From: an uncultured Flavobacteriaceae bacterium
GTDB lineage: Bacteria > Bacteroidota > Bacteroidia > Flavobacteriales > Flavobacteriaceae
Reading direction: 5' to 3'
Length of the DNA: 38,840 nt
Assembly (NCBI GenBank): GCA_905479625.1
Contig: CAJQNF010000116.1
Span: 1 to 38,840, forward strand
Part shown: one piece after another, positions 8,436 through 15,788 of the stretch
Numbering within the stretch: the stretch's first letter is position 1
Layout of the letters: each line of letters begins with the position of its first letter
Made by a program: the position numbers and the translations under genes
Notes under the pieces: generated by a model
Told to the model about the DNA's origin: nothing
The model's database searches: none
What the model saw: the letters and a program-made list of their open reading frames with translations, nothing else

Positions 8436-9389
8436 ATGACGATCACACAATTGAAATATTTATTAGCTGTCGCAGAATACAAAAACTTCACCCTTGCAGC
8501 AGAACATAGTTTTGTGACGCAGCCTACTTTATCAATGCAAATTCAGAAACTTGAAGATGAGCTGGATGTGACTATTTTTAACAGAAAAAAGAAACCTATT
8601 GAATTGACTTCCATTGGAGCCAAAATCATACAACAAGCGAAGCTAATCGTTGATGAAAGCGAAAGGATCAATGATATTGTTGACCAGCAGAAAGGCTTTA
8701 TAGGTGGAGAATTCAAACTAGGGATCATCCCTACTATTATGCCTACCCTATTGCCAATTTTCCTTAAAAATTTCATGAATAAATACCCAAAAGTAAAATT
8801 GATCATTGAAGAATTAACAACAGATGAAATTGTAAAAAAATTAACAGAAGGGCACCTGGATGTAGGTATAGCGGCTACACCTCTTGAAAATGAAGCCATT
8901 AAAGAAAGGCCTATTTATTATGAACCTTTTTTAGGTTTCGTTTCATCGGATCACAGGCTTTACGATCATCCAAATATTAGTGAAGACGATCTTGATATTG
9001 ATGACATTTTACTACTGGAAGAAGGTCATTGTTTTAAGAACAGTGTCATTAACATCTGTAAAAATCAAAACGTTACAGATCATACGAAGTTCCATTTAGA
9101 AAGTGGCAACATAAGTACTTTGATCAAATTGAGTAAGGAGGGCTTAGGGATGACATTGATCCCATATCTGCATTCTTTAGAACTTCCTGAAAAAGACAAA
9201 AAATACTTGAAAGAATTCACAAATACTGTTCCGGCCAGGGAAGTCAGTATCATCTACCATAAATCCCAACTAAAAATGCAATTGATAGAAGCCTTAAAAA
9301 CCACCATAGACGGTGTCATCAGAGGCGCAATTAGTTTTCATGATGTGAAAATTATTAGTCCCCTAAATAAGAAATCTGTAGAAATCTAA
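8436..9389 (+). CDS. oxyR: OxyR, peroxide-sensing LysR-family activator
   Basis: 317-residue LysR-type regulator with an N-terminal winged helix-turn-helix (residues 1-60, MTITQLKYLLAVAEYKNFTL, then QPTLSMQIQKLE) and a periplasmic-binding-like sensor domain. The sensing pair is intact: GHC at residue 199 and the next Cys at 208, the same numbers and spacing as E. coli OxyR C199/C208, which form the regulatory disulfide. I chose the ATG at 8436 over 8397 because it gives the standard LysR N-terminus and this numbering. It is divergent from dps, its likely target. It ends 3 bases before the stop of the convergent 65-residue gene. Confidence 0.95.
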   Translation: MTITQLKYLLAVAEYKNFTLAAEHSFVTQPTLSMQIQKLEDELDVTIFNRKKKPIELTSIGAKIIQQAKLIVDESERINDIVDQQKGFIGGEFKLGIIPTIMPTLLPIFLKNFMNKYPKVKLIIEELTTDEIVKKLTEGHLDVGIAATPLENEAIKERPIYYEPFLGFVSSDHRLYDHPNISEDDLDIDDILLLEEGHCFKNSVINICKNQNVTDHTKFHLESGNISTLIKLSKEGLGMTLIPYLHSLELPEKDKKYLKEFTNTVPAREVSIIYHKSQLKMQLIEALKTTIDGVIRGAISFHDVKIISPLNKKSVEI

Positions 9390-9392
9390 GCT

Positions 9393-9590
9393 TTATTTTT
9401 TGATGAGTGCCAAACTTGGATATAACTCCGGTCTGTCTACAGTAAATTGCAGCAGCCAAATTCTCAACTCTTCAATTTCAAATGGTAATAACCTTTTTAC
9501 AGCTTTTTTTAATTCCTTGCTAAACAATTCAACATCAAAACTAACTTTTTTTAGTACGGTTTTGGTGTAGTCTAATATTGCTCTTGCCAT
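9393..9590 (-). CDS. Small conserved flavobacterial protein, 65 aa
   Basis: Function unknown. A 65-residue protein starting MARAILDYTKTVLKKVSFD and predicted mostly helical, with a basic/amphipathic first half, an acidic-hydrophobic middle (LLPFEIEELRIWLLQF) and no Cys or signal peptide. I recall near-identical small proteins in flavobacterial genomes, which supports a real gene. It starts about 100 bases downstream of the 90-residue gene on the same strand. The stop is 3 bases from the convergent oxyR stop. Confidence 0.7.
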   Translation of the reverse strand: MARAILDYTKTVLKKVSFDVELFSKELKKAVKRLLPFEIEELRIWLLQFTVDRPELYPSLALIKK

Positions 9591-9685
9591 AAATATCGTT
9601 TTATTTAAATAAATAACGCATTCTTAGGAACACTTATTGCAAATTAAGAAAAAAATATAACAAAATGAAATTTAATTCACAAAAT

Positions 9686-9702
9686 ACTGCCTGTCAGGCA
9701 GT
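9686..9702. repeat. Perfect 17-base palindrome overlapping a stop codon
   Basis: Arms ACTGCCTG and CAGGCAGT flank a single central T. GC-rich in an AT-rich gap. The right arm supplies the last codons and the TGA stop of the minus-strand 90-residue gene. It resembles short dispersed palindromes I recall from Bacteroidota genomes, but I see only one copy here. It could also act as a transcript 3'-end hairpin. Confidence 0.6.
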
Positions 9703-9966
9703 TAGTTTTGATAGTTTACCTGATAAAAGCGTTGAGTTTTTATTCAACAAAGCCTTTAATTCTCTTAAATGTGTTTTTTGATCCTCCACATCTTTTTGAT
9801 GCAACTTCGCAATCAATTCATCAAAAGTCGTAATGGCTTCATCAATTATTTTTTCAGCTTTTGCTGATGTTTTATCATCCCCTTCTAATTGACATGCATA
9901 ACAATCTTCAATGATTCCAGATAAAACATCATTGATTTCTTTTTTAAATTTTCTAATACTAGCCAT
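9694..9966 (-). CDS. Small conserved hypothetical protein, 90 aa
   Basis: Function unknown. 90 residues, predicted all-helical with heptad-like spacing (KAEKIIDEAITTFDELIAKLHQ), one CYAC motif near residues 22-25, no signal peptide and no membrane segment. The CxxC-like CYAC pair is the only notable feature. The stop codon lies within a 17-base palindrome at 9686-9702. It begins 54 bases after the kdnB stop on the same strand, so read-through from the Kdo8N operon is possible, though no functional link is evident. Confidence 0.65.
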   Translation of the reverse strand: MASIRKFKKEINDVLSGIIEDCYACQLEGDDKTSAKAEKIIDEAITTFDELIAKLHQKDVEDQKTHLRELKALLNKNSTLLSGKLSKLTA

Positions 9967-10020
9967 GTGTTGTTTTTTTATAAATATAAATTAAATAAAT
10001 GCATAATTCAAAACTTTGAA

Positions 10021-11103
10021 TTACATCATTTCATACATTGATCTTAATTTTTCTCTTGTAATCGTTTTTTCCCATTCCTTACCAAGAGCATTTTCCCAAA
10101 GTGGCACAAGGCTCAAAGCTACATCGATCATGGTATTAAATTCATCATCTGACAAGTCTTTACATAATCCTTTTGGAATATCAATTCCGTGCTTCTCAAC
10201 CATCTGTTTAAATTCCTTTACGCCTTCCGGATAAAATTCTTCTAACTGGTCAAAAACAATGCAATTTCCTATTCCGTGTTTTGTCCCCAATAGGTAGGAT
10301 AGTCCATAACTCATGGCGTGCGCCACTCCAACTTGCGAATAGGCAATACTCATTCCTCCATGCCATGAAGCCATCATCAGTTTGTCCTGAGAATCTTCAT
10401 CTATACTATCTTTTTCCAAATATACCTCTCGACATAGATCAAGAGATTTCTCACCATAACTTTGGCTAAACGCATTGAGGTAAGTCCCTGTAAGTGATTC
10501 TATACAATGGATATAACAATCCATTCCAGTATAAAACCATTGATTCGTAGGGACTCCTTCAAGTAGAGACGGATCTAAAACTACCTGATCAAAAGGAGTA
10601 TAATCAGAATTCATTCCTAGTTTTCTTTCAGGGCCCGTTAAAACGGTTGTTCTGGAGACCTCTGCTCCTGTTCCTGAAATCGTTGGTATACCTACGTGAT
10701 AAACGCCTTGCTGTTTTACAAGATCCCATCCCTGGTAATCCGCAGACGAACCTGGGTTACTAAGCATCAATGCTACCGCCTTTGCATAATCTAACATCGT
10801 TCCGCCTCCAATTCCGATAATCCCGGAAGGAATTTCGTTAAACTCCTTTCTGATATCATCTCTAATGGCGTCTACATAGACAGTCTTGGGCTCTTCTTCA
10901 GCACTTATATAAATGATTTTATCATTATGCTTTAAGGGAATTCTGGAAATCAAACTTTCCTTTCCTTTAAAAACATCATCTACCAAAAAAATAAATGGGG
11001 CTTGATCTCCAAGTCTTTTAGGAGCTAAAATGTCACCTAGCTGATTAAAACTACCTCTTCCATATACTACTCTCGGAACCATTGGAAAGTTTCTAAAACT
11101 CAT
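10021..11103 (-). CDS. kdnB: 3-deoxy-alpha-D-manno-octulosonate 8-oxidase KdnB
   Basis: Iron-containing alcohol dehydrogenase family, 360 residues. KdnB oxidises the C8 hydroxyl of Kdo to an aldehyde using NAD(P)+, producing the substrate for KdnA. Landmarks are the nucleotide-binding GIGGGTMLDYAKA (Gly 99-101) and ISGTGAEVSRT, and metal ligands Asp195 and His199 (MDCYIH), His262 (VAHAMSYG) and His276 (TKHGIGN). The overall sequence and its gene partners match the Shewanella KdnB type rather than butanol or lactaldehyde dehydrogenases. It is third in the kdnA-kdsB-kdnB operon, 21 bases after kdsB. Confidence 0.93.
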   Translation of the reverse strand: MSFRNFPMVPRVVYGRGSFNQLGDILAPKRLGDQAPFIFLVDDVFKGKESLISRIPLKHNDKIIYISAEEEPKTVYVDAIRDDIRKEFNEIPSGIIGIGGGTMLDYAKAVALMLSNPGSSADYQGWDLVKQQGVYHVGIPTISGTGAEVSRTTVLTGPERKLGMNSDYTPFDQVVLDPSLLEGVPTNQWFYTGMDCYIHCIESLTGTYLNAFSQSYGEKSLDLCREVYLEKDSIDEDSQDKLMMASWHGGMSIAYSQVGVAHAMSYGLSYLLGTKHGIGNCIVFDQLEEFYPEGVKEFKQMVEKHGIDIPKGLCKDLSDDEFNTMIDVALSLVPLWENALGKEWEKTITREKLRSMYEMM

Positions 11104-11124
11104 AATTTGATTATTTTTAATGGA

Positions 11125-11856
11125 TTAATCTTTAATAAATTTGGCTGCTTTTTCAAGATCCTCAGGCGTATCAATTTCAATACCCATATAACTCGTTTCT
11201 ACCATTTTAATTCGTTTCCCGTATTCAAGGTAACGAATACATTCAACTTTTTCAGTCGCCTCTAATGCCCTCATTGGCAAATGATAAAAATCCATGATGG
11301 CTTGTTTTCTAAAAGCATAGACACCAATGTGTTCAAAATATCTTGCCCCTGCCTCCTTATCTCTTGGATACGGTATTGGTGACCTGGAAAAATATAAAGC
11401 GAAATCATCCTTATCTACAATAACTTTTACATAATTTGGATCGGTAATGTCTTTCCAATCAGTAATTTCCTGCATTAAAGAGGCCAGATCTATCTTATCT
11501 GCATCTGCACCTTTAAACACATTTATCACTGCTTCCAAAGGTTCCTTCTTCACAAAAGGTTCATCACCCTGAACATTCACTACAATATCAATATCAAGTT
11601 TTTCAACAGCTTCTGCTATCCTGTCAGATCCACATTCATGCTCCTTCAAACTCATTATAGCCTTACCTCCGGCATTTTCAATAACCTCCTTGATGATCTC
11701 ACTATCGGTAACAACATAAACCTCGTCAAATAAACCGGTCGCAAGTGTTGCAATATAGGTTCTTACGATGACAGGTTTTCCTCCCAGATCTGCCATCAAT
11801 TTACCAGGAAACCTTGTGGCTCCATAGCGGGCAGGTATCATTGCTATGATCTTCAT
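11125..11856 (-). CDS. kdsB: CMP-8-amino-Kdo / Kdo cytidylyltransferase
   Basis: 243-residue nucleotidyltransferase that activates Kdo or, in this context, 8-amino-3,8-dideoxy-Kdo as the CMP-sugar. Motifs are the N-terminal [17 protein letters not shown]-binding loop, [18 protein letters not shown] with its Mg-binding Asp, [20 protein letters not shown], and [11 protein letters not shown]. The sugar-binding region reads [12 protein letters not shown] where E. coli KdsB has an H.SGT.R pattern. The difference fits an amino-sugar-specific enzyme like that of Shewanella, but specificity is inferred from context. It starts 5 bases after the kdnA stop. Confidence 0.92.
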   Translation of the reverse strand: MKIIAMIPARYGATRFPGKLMADLGGKPVIVRTYIATLATGLFDEVYVVTDSEIIKEVIENAGGKAIMSLKEHECGSDRIAEAVEKLDIDIVVNVQGDEPFVKKEPLEAVINVFKGADADKIDLASLMQEITDWKDITDPNYVKVIVDKDDFALYFSRSPIPYPRDKEAGARYFEHIGVYAFRKQAIMDFYHLPMRALEATEKVECIRYLEYGKRIKMVETSYMGIEIDTPEDLEKAAKFIKD

Positions 11857-11861
11857 ATCAA

Positions 11862-13055
11862 TTAAAGTGTTGATTTGATGGCTGCAGCCATTCTTGACGC
11901 TCTGTCTTTGACTTCTTCTTCAGTCCATGACAATTTGATCAGACAAGAGATATTTCTTGAGATCAGGTCATCTGACTGTGGAAATGACTGGTCTTTAAGT
12001 CTTTCCATCCCCTTTTTAATATGATCAGAAAGAGGAAATAAACTTTTCAATTCCTTAAAATGATCCCATCTTCTAATATAGTGCCAGTTATTGTTATAAT
12101 AATTCCAATAGGCATCAATACCGAATTCCGCAAAGGCATCAACAACCTTATTGGTTAGTTCGGCCGTTGGCATAAAGAAATTCAAAAACCCACAACTATC
12201 TCCTTCCGGATCAGGGATTCTTCTAAAACTCACTTCCGGGATTTCACTTAGTGCCGCTTTAATGATTCCATGATTTCGTCTTTGAATACTGATAAAGTGA
12301 TCCATTTTACTGATCTGTCCCAGACCAACCGCTGCATGCAATTCAGAGATTCTGAAGTTATACCCTAAAAACGGATGCGTCTCCGCTCCTCTATCGCTTC
12401 CCATATGATCATGACCATGGTCAGAATACTGATCGGCCCATAAGGCATAATCGCTATTATTTGTGAGCATTGCCCCTCCTTCTCCACAAGTAATTGTCTT
12501 GACAAAATCAAAAGAGAAGGTACCAGCATCTCCAATACTTCCTAGCATTTCCCCTTTATAAGTACCTCCAAACGCCTGACAAGCATCTTCCAGCAAAAGC
12601 AAATCATGTTTTTCACAGATGGCTTTTAAGGTATCTAATTCGGCCATTGAGCCGCACATATGTACGGGCATGACAACTTTGGTTCTAGGCGTAATAGCAG
12701 CTTCAACTGCCGCAGGATCTAAGGTGAGCGTATCATCGATCTCTACCAGCACAGGGGTTGCCCCTGAAGCCAGAATTGACTCAAAACTTGCAACAAAAGT
12801 AAAACAAGGCATAATTACCTCATCTCCAGCGCCCACACCCATTACGGCCAGTGCCACGTTAAGTGCTGTGGTACCACTACTAGTCAATTGGGCATGTTTT
12901 ACACCAAATCGACTTTCCAGTTCTCTCTCAAGCTCCTTGGCTTTCCAATGTCCGTTCCTCATGCCGTCAAAACCATAGCGCATTAAGACTCCATTCTCAA
13001 GAACGTCATTCAATTCCTTTCTTTCGGCATCGCCAAATAACTCAAATCCAGGCAT
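11862..13055 (-). CDS. kdnA: 8-amino-3,8-dideoxy-Kdo transaminase KdnA
   Basis: PLP-dependent aminotransferase of the DegT/DnrJ/EryC1 family, 397 residues. It transfers an amino group, from glutamate in the known case, to the C8 aldehyde made by KdnB, giving Kdo8N. Visible elements are [14 protein letters not shown] (PLP phosphate site), [11 protein letters not shown] with Asp157, and [14 protein letters not shown] with the internal-aldimine Lys186. The N-terminal [14 protein letters not shown] and [15 protein letters not shown] segments are typical of KdnA. First gene of the operon. An exact TAnnTTTG match lies about 37 bases upstream of the start. Confidence 0.93.
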   Translation of the reverse strand: MPGFELFGDAERKELNDVLENGVLMRYGFDGMRNGHWKAKELERELESRFGVKHAQLTSSGTTALNVALAVMGVGAGDEVIMPCFTFVASFESILASGATPVLVEIDDTLTLDPAAVEAAITPRTKVVMPVHMCGSMAELDTLKAICEKHDLLLLEDACQAFGGTYKGEMLGSIGDAGTFSFDFVKTITCGEGGAMLTNNSDYALWADQYSDHGHDHMGSDRGAETHPFLGYNFRISELHAAVGLGQISKMDHFISIQRRNHGIIKAALSEIPEVSFRRIPDPEGDSCGFLNFFMPTAELTNKVVDAFAEFGIDAYWNYYNNNWHYIRRWDHFKELKSLFPLSDHIKKGMERLKDQSFPQSDDLISRNISCLIKLSWTEEEVKDRASRMAAAIKSTL

Positions 13056-13091
13056 ATTTTTTTTGTATTAAAATGGTTGTTTTAAAGGAAG

Positions 13092-13099
13092 CAAAGATA
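13092..13099 (-). promoter_or_regulatory. Candidate -7 element for the kdnA operon
   Basis: On the minus strand this reads TATCTTTG, an exact TAnnTTTG match, 36 bases before the kdnA ATG. No TTG -33 element sits at the usual 17-23 base spacing. The rest of the 227-base gap to the next gene is AT-rich with no other recognisable feature. Confidence 0.5.
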
Positions 13100-13270
13100 A
13101 TTATTTCAAATGAAAGTTTGGTCTTTTACCTTTTATTCAAGACTTAATTAAAGAATTAACTATGAATATTCAACCCGAATGAAATAACACCCCCATTCCA
13201 ATAGAGAATAATTGATTTCAATTAAGAGGATCAACGCGATAAAAAACAACATTCCAAAAGGATAAATTAC

Positions 13271-13278
13271 TACTTTTG
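13271..13278 (+). promoter_or_regulatory. Candidate -7 element very close to adenine deaminase start
   Basis: TACTTTTG matches TAnnTTTG exactly and ends 4 bases before the ATG at 13283. If used, transcription would begin at or next to the start codon (leaderless or nearly so). No -33 TTG at normal spacing, so a chance match is possible. Confidence 0.35.
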
Positions 13279-13282
13279 CTCC

Positions 13283-14290
13283 ATGGAAGCATTTATTCAG
13301 GAAATACCTAAGGCAGAATTACACCTTCATATAGAAGGGACTTTTGAGCCAAAACTCATGTTTAACATTGCGAAGAGAAACGGCATTAAGATTCCGTTTG
13401 CCTCTGTTGAGGAAATTGAAGCGGCCTATCAGTTTGATTGCCTGCAAGACTTTTTGGATATTTACTATCAGGGTGCTGCTGTATTGATACATGAGCAGGA
13501 TTTTTATGACCTTACTTTTAGTTATTTGACAAAATGTGCTGAGCAAAATGTGAGACATACAGAGATCATGTTCGATCCTCAAACCCACACAGAAAGAGGT
13601 ATACCATTTAGTGTGGTCATCAATGGTATCCATAGAGCCTGCGTGGATGCCGAAGAAAAATTAGGCGTATCCTCCTTATTGATTATGAGCTACCTCAGAC
13701 ATTTATCCGAAGAAGATGCCTTCAAAACCCTGGAACAATCGCTTCCTTTTAAAAAATATATCACTGCCGTAGGACTGGATTCTTCTGAAAAAGGAAATCC
13801 ACCTTCAAAATTTGAAAATGTCTTTAAGGCTTCAGTAAAGGAGGGCTATATACCTTTGGCTCATGCCGGAGAAGAAGGCGATGCAGATTATGTCTGGGAG
13901 GCGCTGAATATTTTAAACATAAAAAGAATTGATCACGGTAATAATTCTTTACAGGATGAAAAACTCATCACCGAAATCGTGAAGAAAAATATCGCATTGA
14001 CGGTTTGCCCACTTTCTAACAAAGCACTTCAGGTTGTTCCTGATCTAAAGGAGCATCCTCTAAAAAAAATGATGGAGCTCGGTATGAAAGTGACCGTTAA
14101 TTCTGACGACCCTGCCTATTTCGGAGGTCAGGTGAATCAAAATTATATCGAGATTCAAGAAGCACTTAACCTGTCTAAACAGGATATTTATGAACTGGCC
14201 AAAAACTCTTTTGAATATGCTTTGATCAGTGATGATCTCAAAGAGAAATATGTTAGTGAATTAGAAAGCTACTATCTCAAAAACCAATAG
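13283..14290 (+). CDS. Adenine deaminase (adenosine-deaminase superfamily)
   Basis: 335-residue zinc amidohydrolase expected to deaminate adenine to hypoxanthine in purine salvage. Zinc ligands are His14 and His16 (ELHLHIEGT), the His of LAHAGEEGD, and the first Asp of NSDDPAYFGG. The catalytic Glu lies in HAGEEG and the catalytic His in RIDHGNNSL. The stretches FDPQTHTERGIPF, LRHLSEEDA, VGLDSSEKGNPPSKF and TVCPLSN match the bacterial/fungal adenine deaminase subgroup (Aah1 and Pseudomonas type) rather than true adenosine deaminases. Databases may still label it adenosine deaminase. Single-gene unit; its stop is 4 bases from the convergent peroxiredoxin stop. Confidence 0.88.
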   Translation: MEAFIQEIPKAELHLHIEGTFEPKLMFNIAKRNGIKIPFASVEEIEAAYQFDCLQDFLDIYYQGAAVLIHEQDFYDLTFSYLTKCAEQNVRHTEIMFDPQTHTERGIPFSVVINGIHRACVDAEEKLGVSSLLIMSYLRHLSEEDAFKTLEQSLPFKKYITAVGLDSSEKGNPPSKFENVFKASVKEGYIPLAHAGEEGDADYVWEALNILNIKRIDHGNNSLQDEKLITEIVKKNIALTVCPLSNKALQVVPDLKEHPLKKMMELGMKVTVNSDDPAYFGGQVNQNYIEIQEALNLSKQDIYELAKNSFEYALISDDLKEKYVSELESYYLKNQ

Positions 14291-14294
14291 GCTT

Positions 14295-14840
14295 CTATCC
14301 GTTAATGGCAGCGTCAATGGCTTTAATAGACTCTTCTATATGTTTGGCAGCTTTTAACTGACTGTCATACATAAAGATAATCTCTCCCTTTTTATCAACT
14401 ACGTAAGTTACGCGGCCTGGAATCAAACCAAAGGCATTGGCCTTTACTCCGAATAAACCCCTGACTTCACTTTCCGTATCTGCTAGGAGCGTAAAAGGTA
14501 AATTATACTTTGCAGCAAAATTCTTATGACTTTCCACATCATCAGAACTAATGCCAATTACTTTGATATTTTTATCTGTAAAAACTTCATAGGAGTCCCT
14601 GAAACTACAAGCCTCTTTAGTACAACCAGGGGTGTCATCCTTAGGATAAAAATAAATCACCATCGCCGTATTTCCTATATATTGATCTATATTAAAATCG
14701 CTGCCAGTCTGATCCTTTAGTTGAAAAGAAGGTATTTTATCTCCAACTTTTAAAGGGTTTTGCGCATTTGACCGAGAGACCGAAAATACAATTAAGATCA
14801 CAACTAAAATAAGGGCAGAAAAAGCTACTTTTTTGATCAT
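14295..14840 (-). CDS. Exported PrxQ/Bcp-type peroxiredoxin
   Basis: 181-residue thiol peroxidase that reduces hydrogen peroxide and organic hydroperoxides. It has an N-terminal signal sequence: Lys-Lys, a hydrophobic stretch at about residues 5-20, and a likely cleavage after SRSNA near residue 26. The periplasm is the likely location. The peroxidatic Cys73 and resolving Cys78 appear in YPKDDTPGCTKEACSFRD, the 1-4 spacing of atypical 2-Cys PrxQ enzymes. It overlaps the upstream PTPS/QueD gene by 4 bases (ATGA), so it belongs to the idi-PTPS-prx transcription unit. A second, cytoplasmic paralogue is at 34778-35227. Confidence 0.92.
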   Translation of the reverse strand: MIKKVAFSALILVVILIVFSVSRSNAQNPLKVGDKIPSFQLKDQTGSDFNIDQYIGNTAMVIYFYPKDDTPGCTKEACSFRDSYEVFTDKNIKVIGISSDDVESHKNFAAKYNLPFTLLADTESEVRGLFGVKANAFGLIPGRVTYVVDKKGEIIFMYDSQLKAAKHIEESIKAIDAAING

Positions 14841-15250
14841 AAATCTCCGTCATAGGTTACAAAATTCCTTGGGGTCTCATAAAGCGTAATACTTAGCTCC
14901 AGATCCTTATCTATTTTTGGTCTCAATTTGTCCCAGATTACTACAGAAATATTTTCTGCGGTAGGGTTCAATGTTTTAAATTCAGCTACCTCTATATTGA
15001 GATTCTTGTGATCAAATTGATCTTCAACTTCACTTCTGATCAAATCCTTTAGCACTTTCATGTCCATCACAAAACCTGTTTCAGGATCTATCTTTCCCTT
15101 TACTGAAACGATCAATTCATAGTTGTGACCATGGTAATTCGGATTTGCACATTTACCAAACACAGCTGCGTTTCGGGCATCTGTCCATTCCTTGTTATGC
15201 AATTGATGGGCTGCGTTAAAATGTGCCTTTCTGCTAACGGTTACTTTCAT
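14837..15250 (-). CDS. queD: 6-pyruvoyl-tetrahydropterin synthase / QueD family enzyme
   Basis: 137-residue T-fold enzyme acting on 7,8-dihydroneopterin triphosphate. Zinc ligands are His15, His40 and His42, and the catalytic Cys34 lies in FGKCANPNYHGHNYEL. The Cys is five residues before HGH, as in eukaryotic PTPS; E. coli QueD has three. A Glu near the C-terminus (TLYETPRNFV) completes the pterin site. The usual bacterial annotation is 6-carboxytetrahydropterin synthase (queuosine pathway), but the active-site spacing leaves a PTPS-like role (tetrahydrobiopterin) open. It begins 1 base after the idi stop and overlaps the next gene by 4 bases. Confidence 0.85.
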   Translation of the reverse strand: MKVTVSRKAHFNAAHQLHNKEWTDARNAAVFGKCANPNYHGHNYELIVSVKGKIDPETGFVMDMKVLKDLIRSEVEDQFDHKNLNIEVAEFKTLNPTAENISVVIWDKLRPKIDKDLELSITLYETPRNFVTYDGDL

Positions 15251-15251
15251 A

Positions 15252-15764
15252 TTATAATAATCTTTGATCGTATTCTTTAAAAATAATTTTAAACCATTCA
15301 GTATATAACTCAGGATGCTGCTTTATATCGTTCTTCACCTCTTCCAGCAACATCCATTTATAAGAAGCTGCTTCGTCCTTATTGATTTTTGGATCCTGGT
15401 CATAATATCCAATCATCACATGATCAAGTTCATGTTCTGTTAAACCATTATCAAAGGAAGCCTTGTATACAAACCAAAAAAGCTCTTCTAAATCACAGCT
15501 AAAGCCCATTTCTTCTTCCAACCTTCTTTTCCCTGCTCCTATATTACTTTCACCATCTCTTTGATGACTACAACAGGTATTGGTCCATAAACCAGGTGAA
15601 TGGTACTTATCATGAGCTCTTTGTTGTAACAACAATTCTCCTTTTTGATTAAACACAAATACAGAAAAAGCACGGTGAAGCACGGCTTTTTGATGCGCTT
15701 CCATTTTGCCCATCAAACCTAGCTGCTTATCTTTTTCATTTACTAATATTACTTTTTCTTCCAA
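15252..15764 (-). CDS. idi: Isopentenyl-diphosphate delta-isomerase, type I
   Basis: 170-residue Nudix-fold enzyme that interconverts isopentenyl and dimethylallyl diphosphate for isoprenoids (menaquinone, carotenoids, undecaprenyl phosphate). Evidence: HRAFSVFVFNQKGELLLQQRA, the catalytic Cys65 in LWTNTCCSHQRDGES (preceded by a second Cys), the Nudix-like KRRLEEEMGF, and the acidic TEHELDHV segment (Glu110/112) that provides the second catalytic group. First gene of a three-gene minus-strand unit. An exact TAnnTTTG element lies 17-24 bases upstream, inside the short gap after the BNR lipoprotein gene. Confidence 0.95.
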   Translation of the reverse strand: MEEKVILVNEKDKQLGLMGKMEAHQKAVLHRAFSVFVFNQKGELLLQQRAHDKYHSPGLWTNTCCSHQRDGESNIGAGKRRLEEEMGFSCDLEELFWFVYKASFDNGLTEHELDHVMIGYYDQDPKINKDEAASYKWMLLEEVKNDIKQHPELYTEWFKIIFKEYDQRLL

Positions 15765-15780
15765 GTCGGTTCTTTTTTTA

Positions 15781-15788
15781 CAAAGATA
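15781..15788 (-). promoter_or_regulatory. Candidate -7 element for idi
   Basis: Reads TATCTTTG on the minus strand. It is an exact TAnnTTTG match in the 24-base gap between the upstream lipoprotein stop and the idi ATG. A TTTG lies 15 bases further upstream, slightly closer than the usual -33 spacing. Confidence 0.5.

Noticed and set aside
13283-14290. Adenosine deaminase proper
   Set aside because: Motifs such as DPQTHTERGIPF and LDSSEKGNPPSKF fit the adenine deaminase subgroup better.
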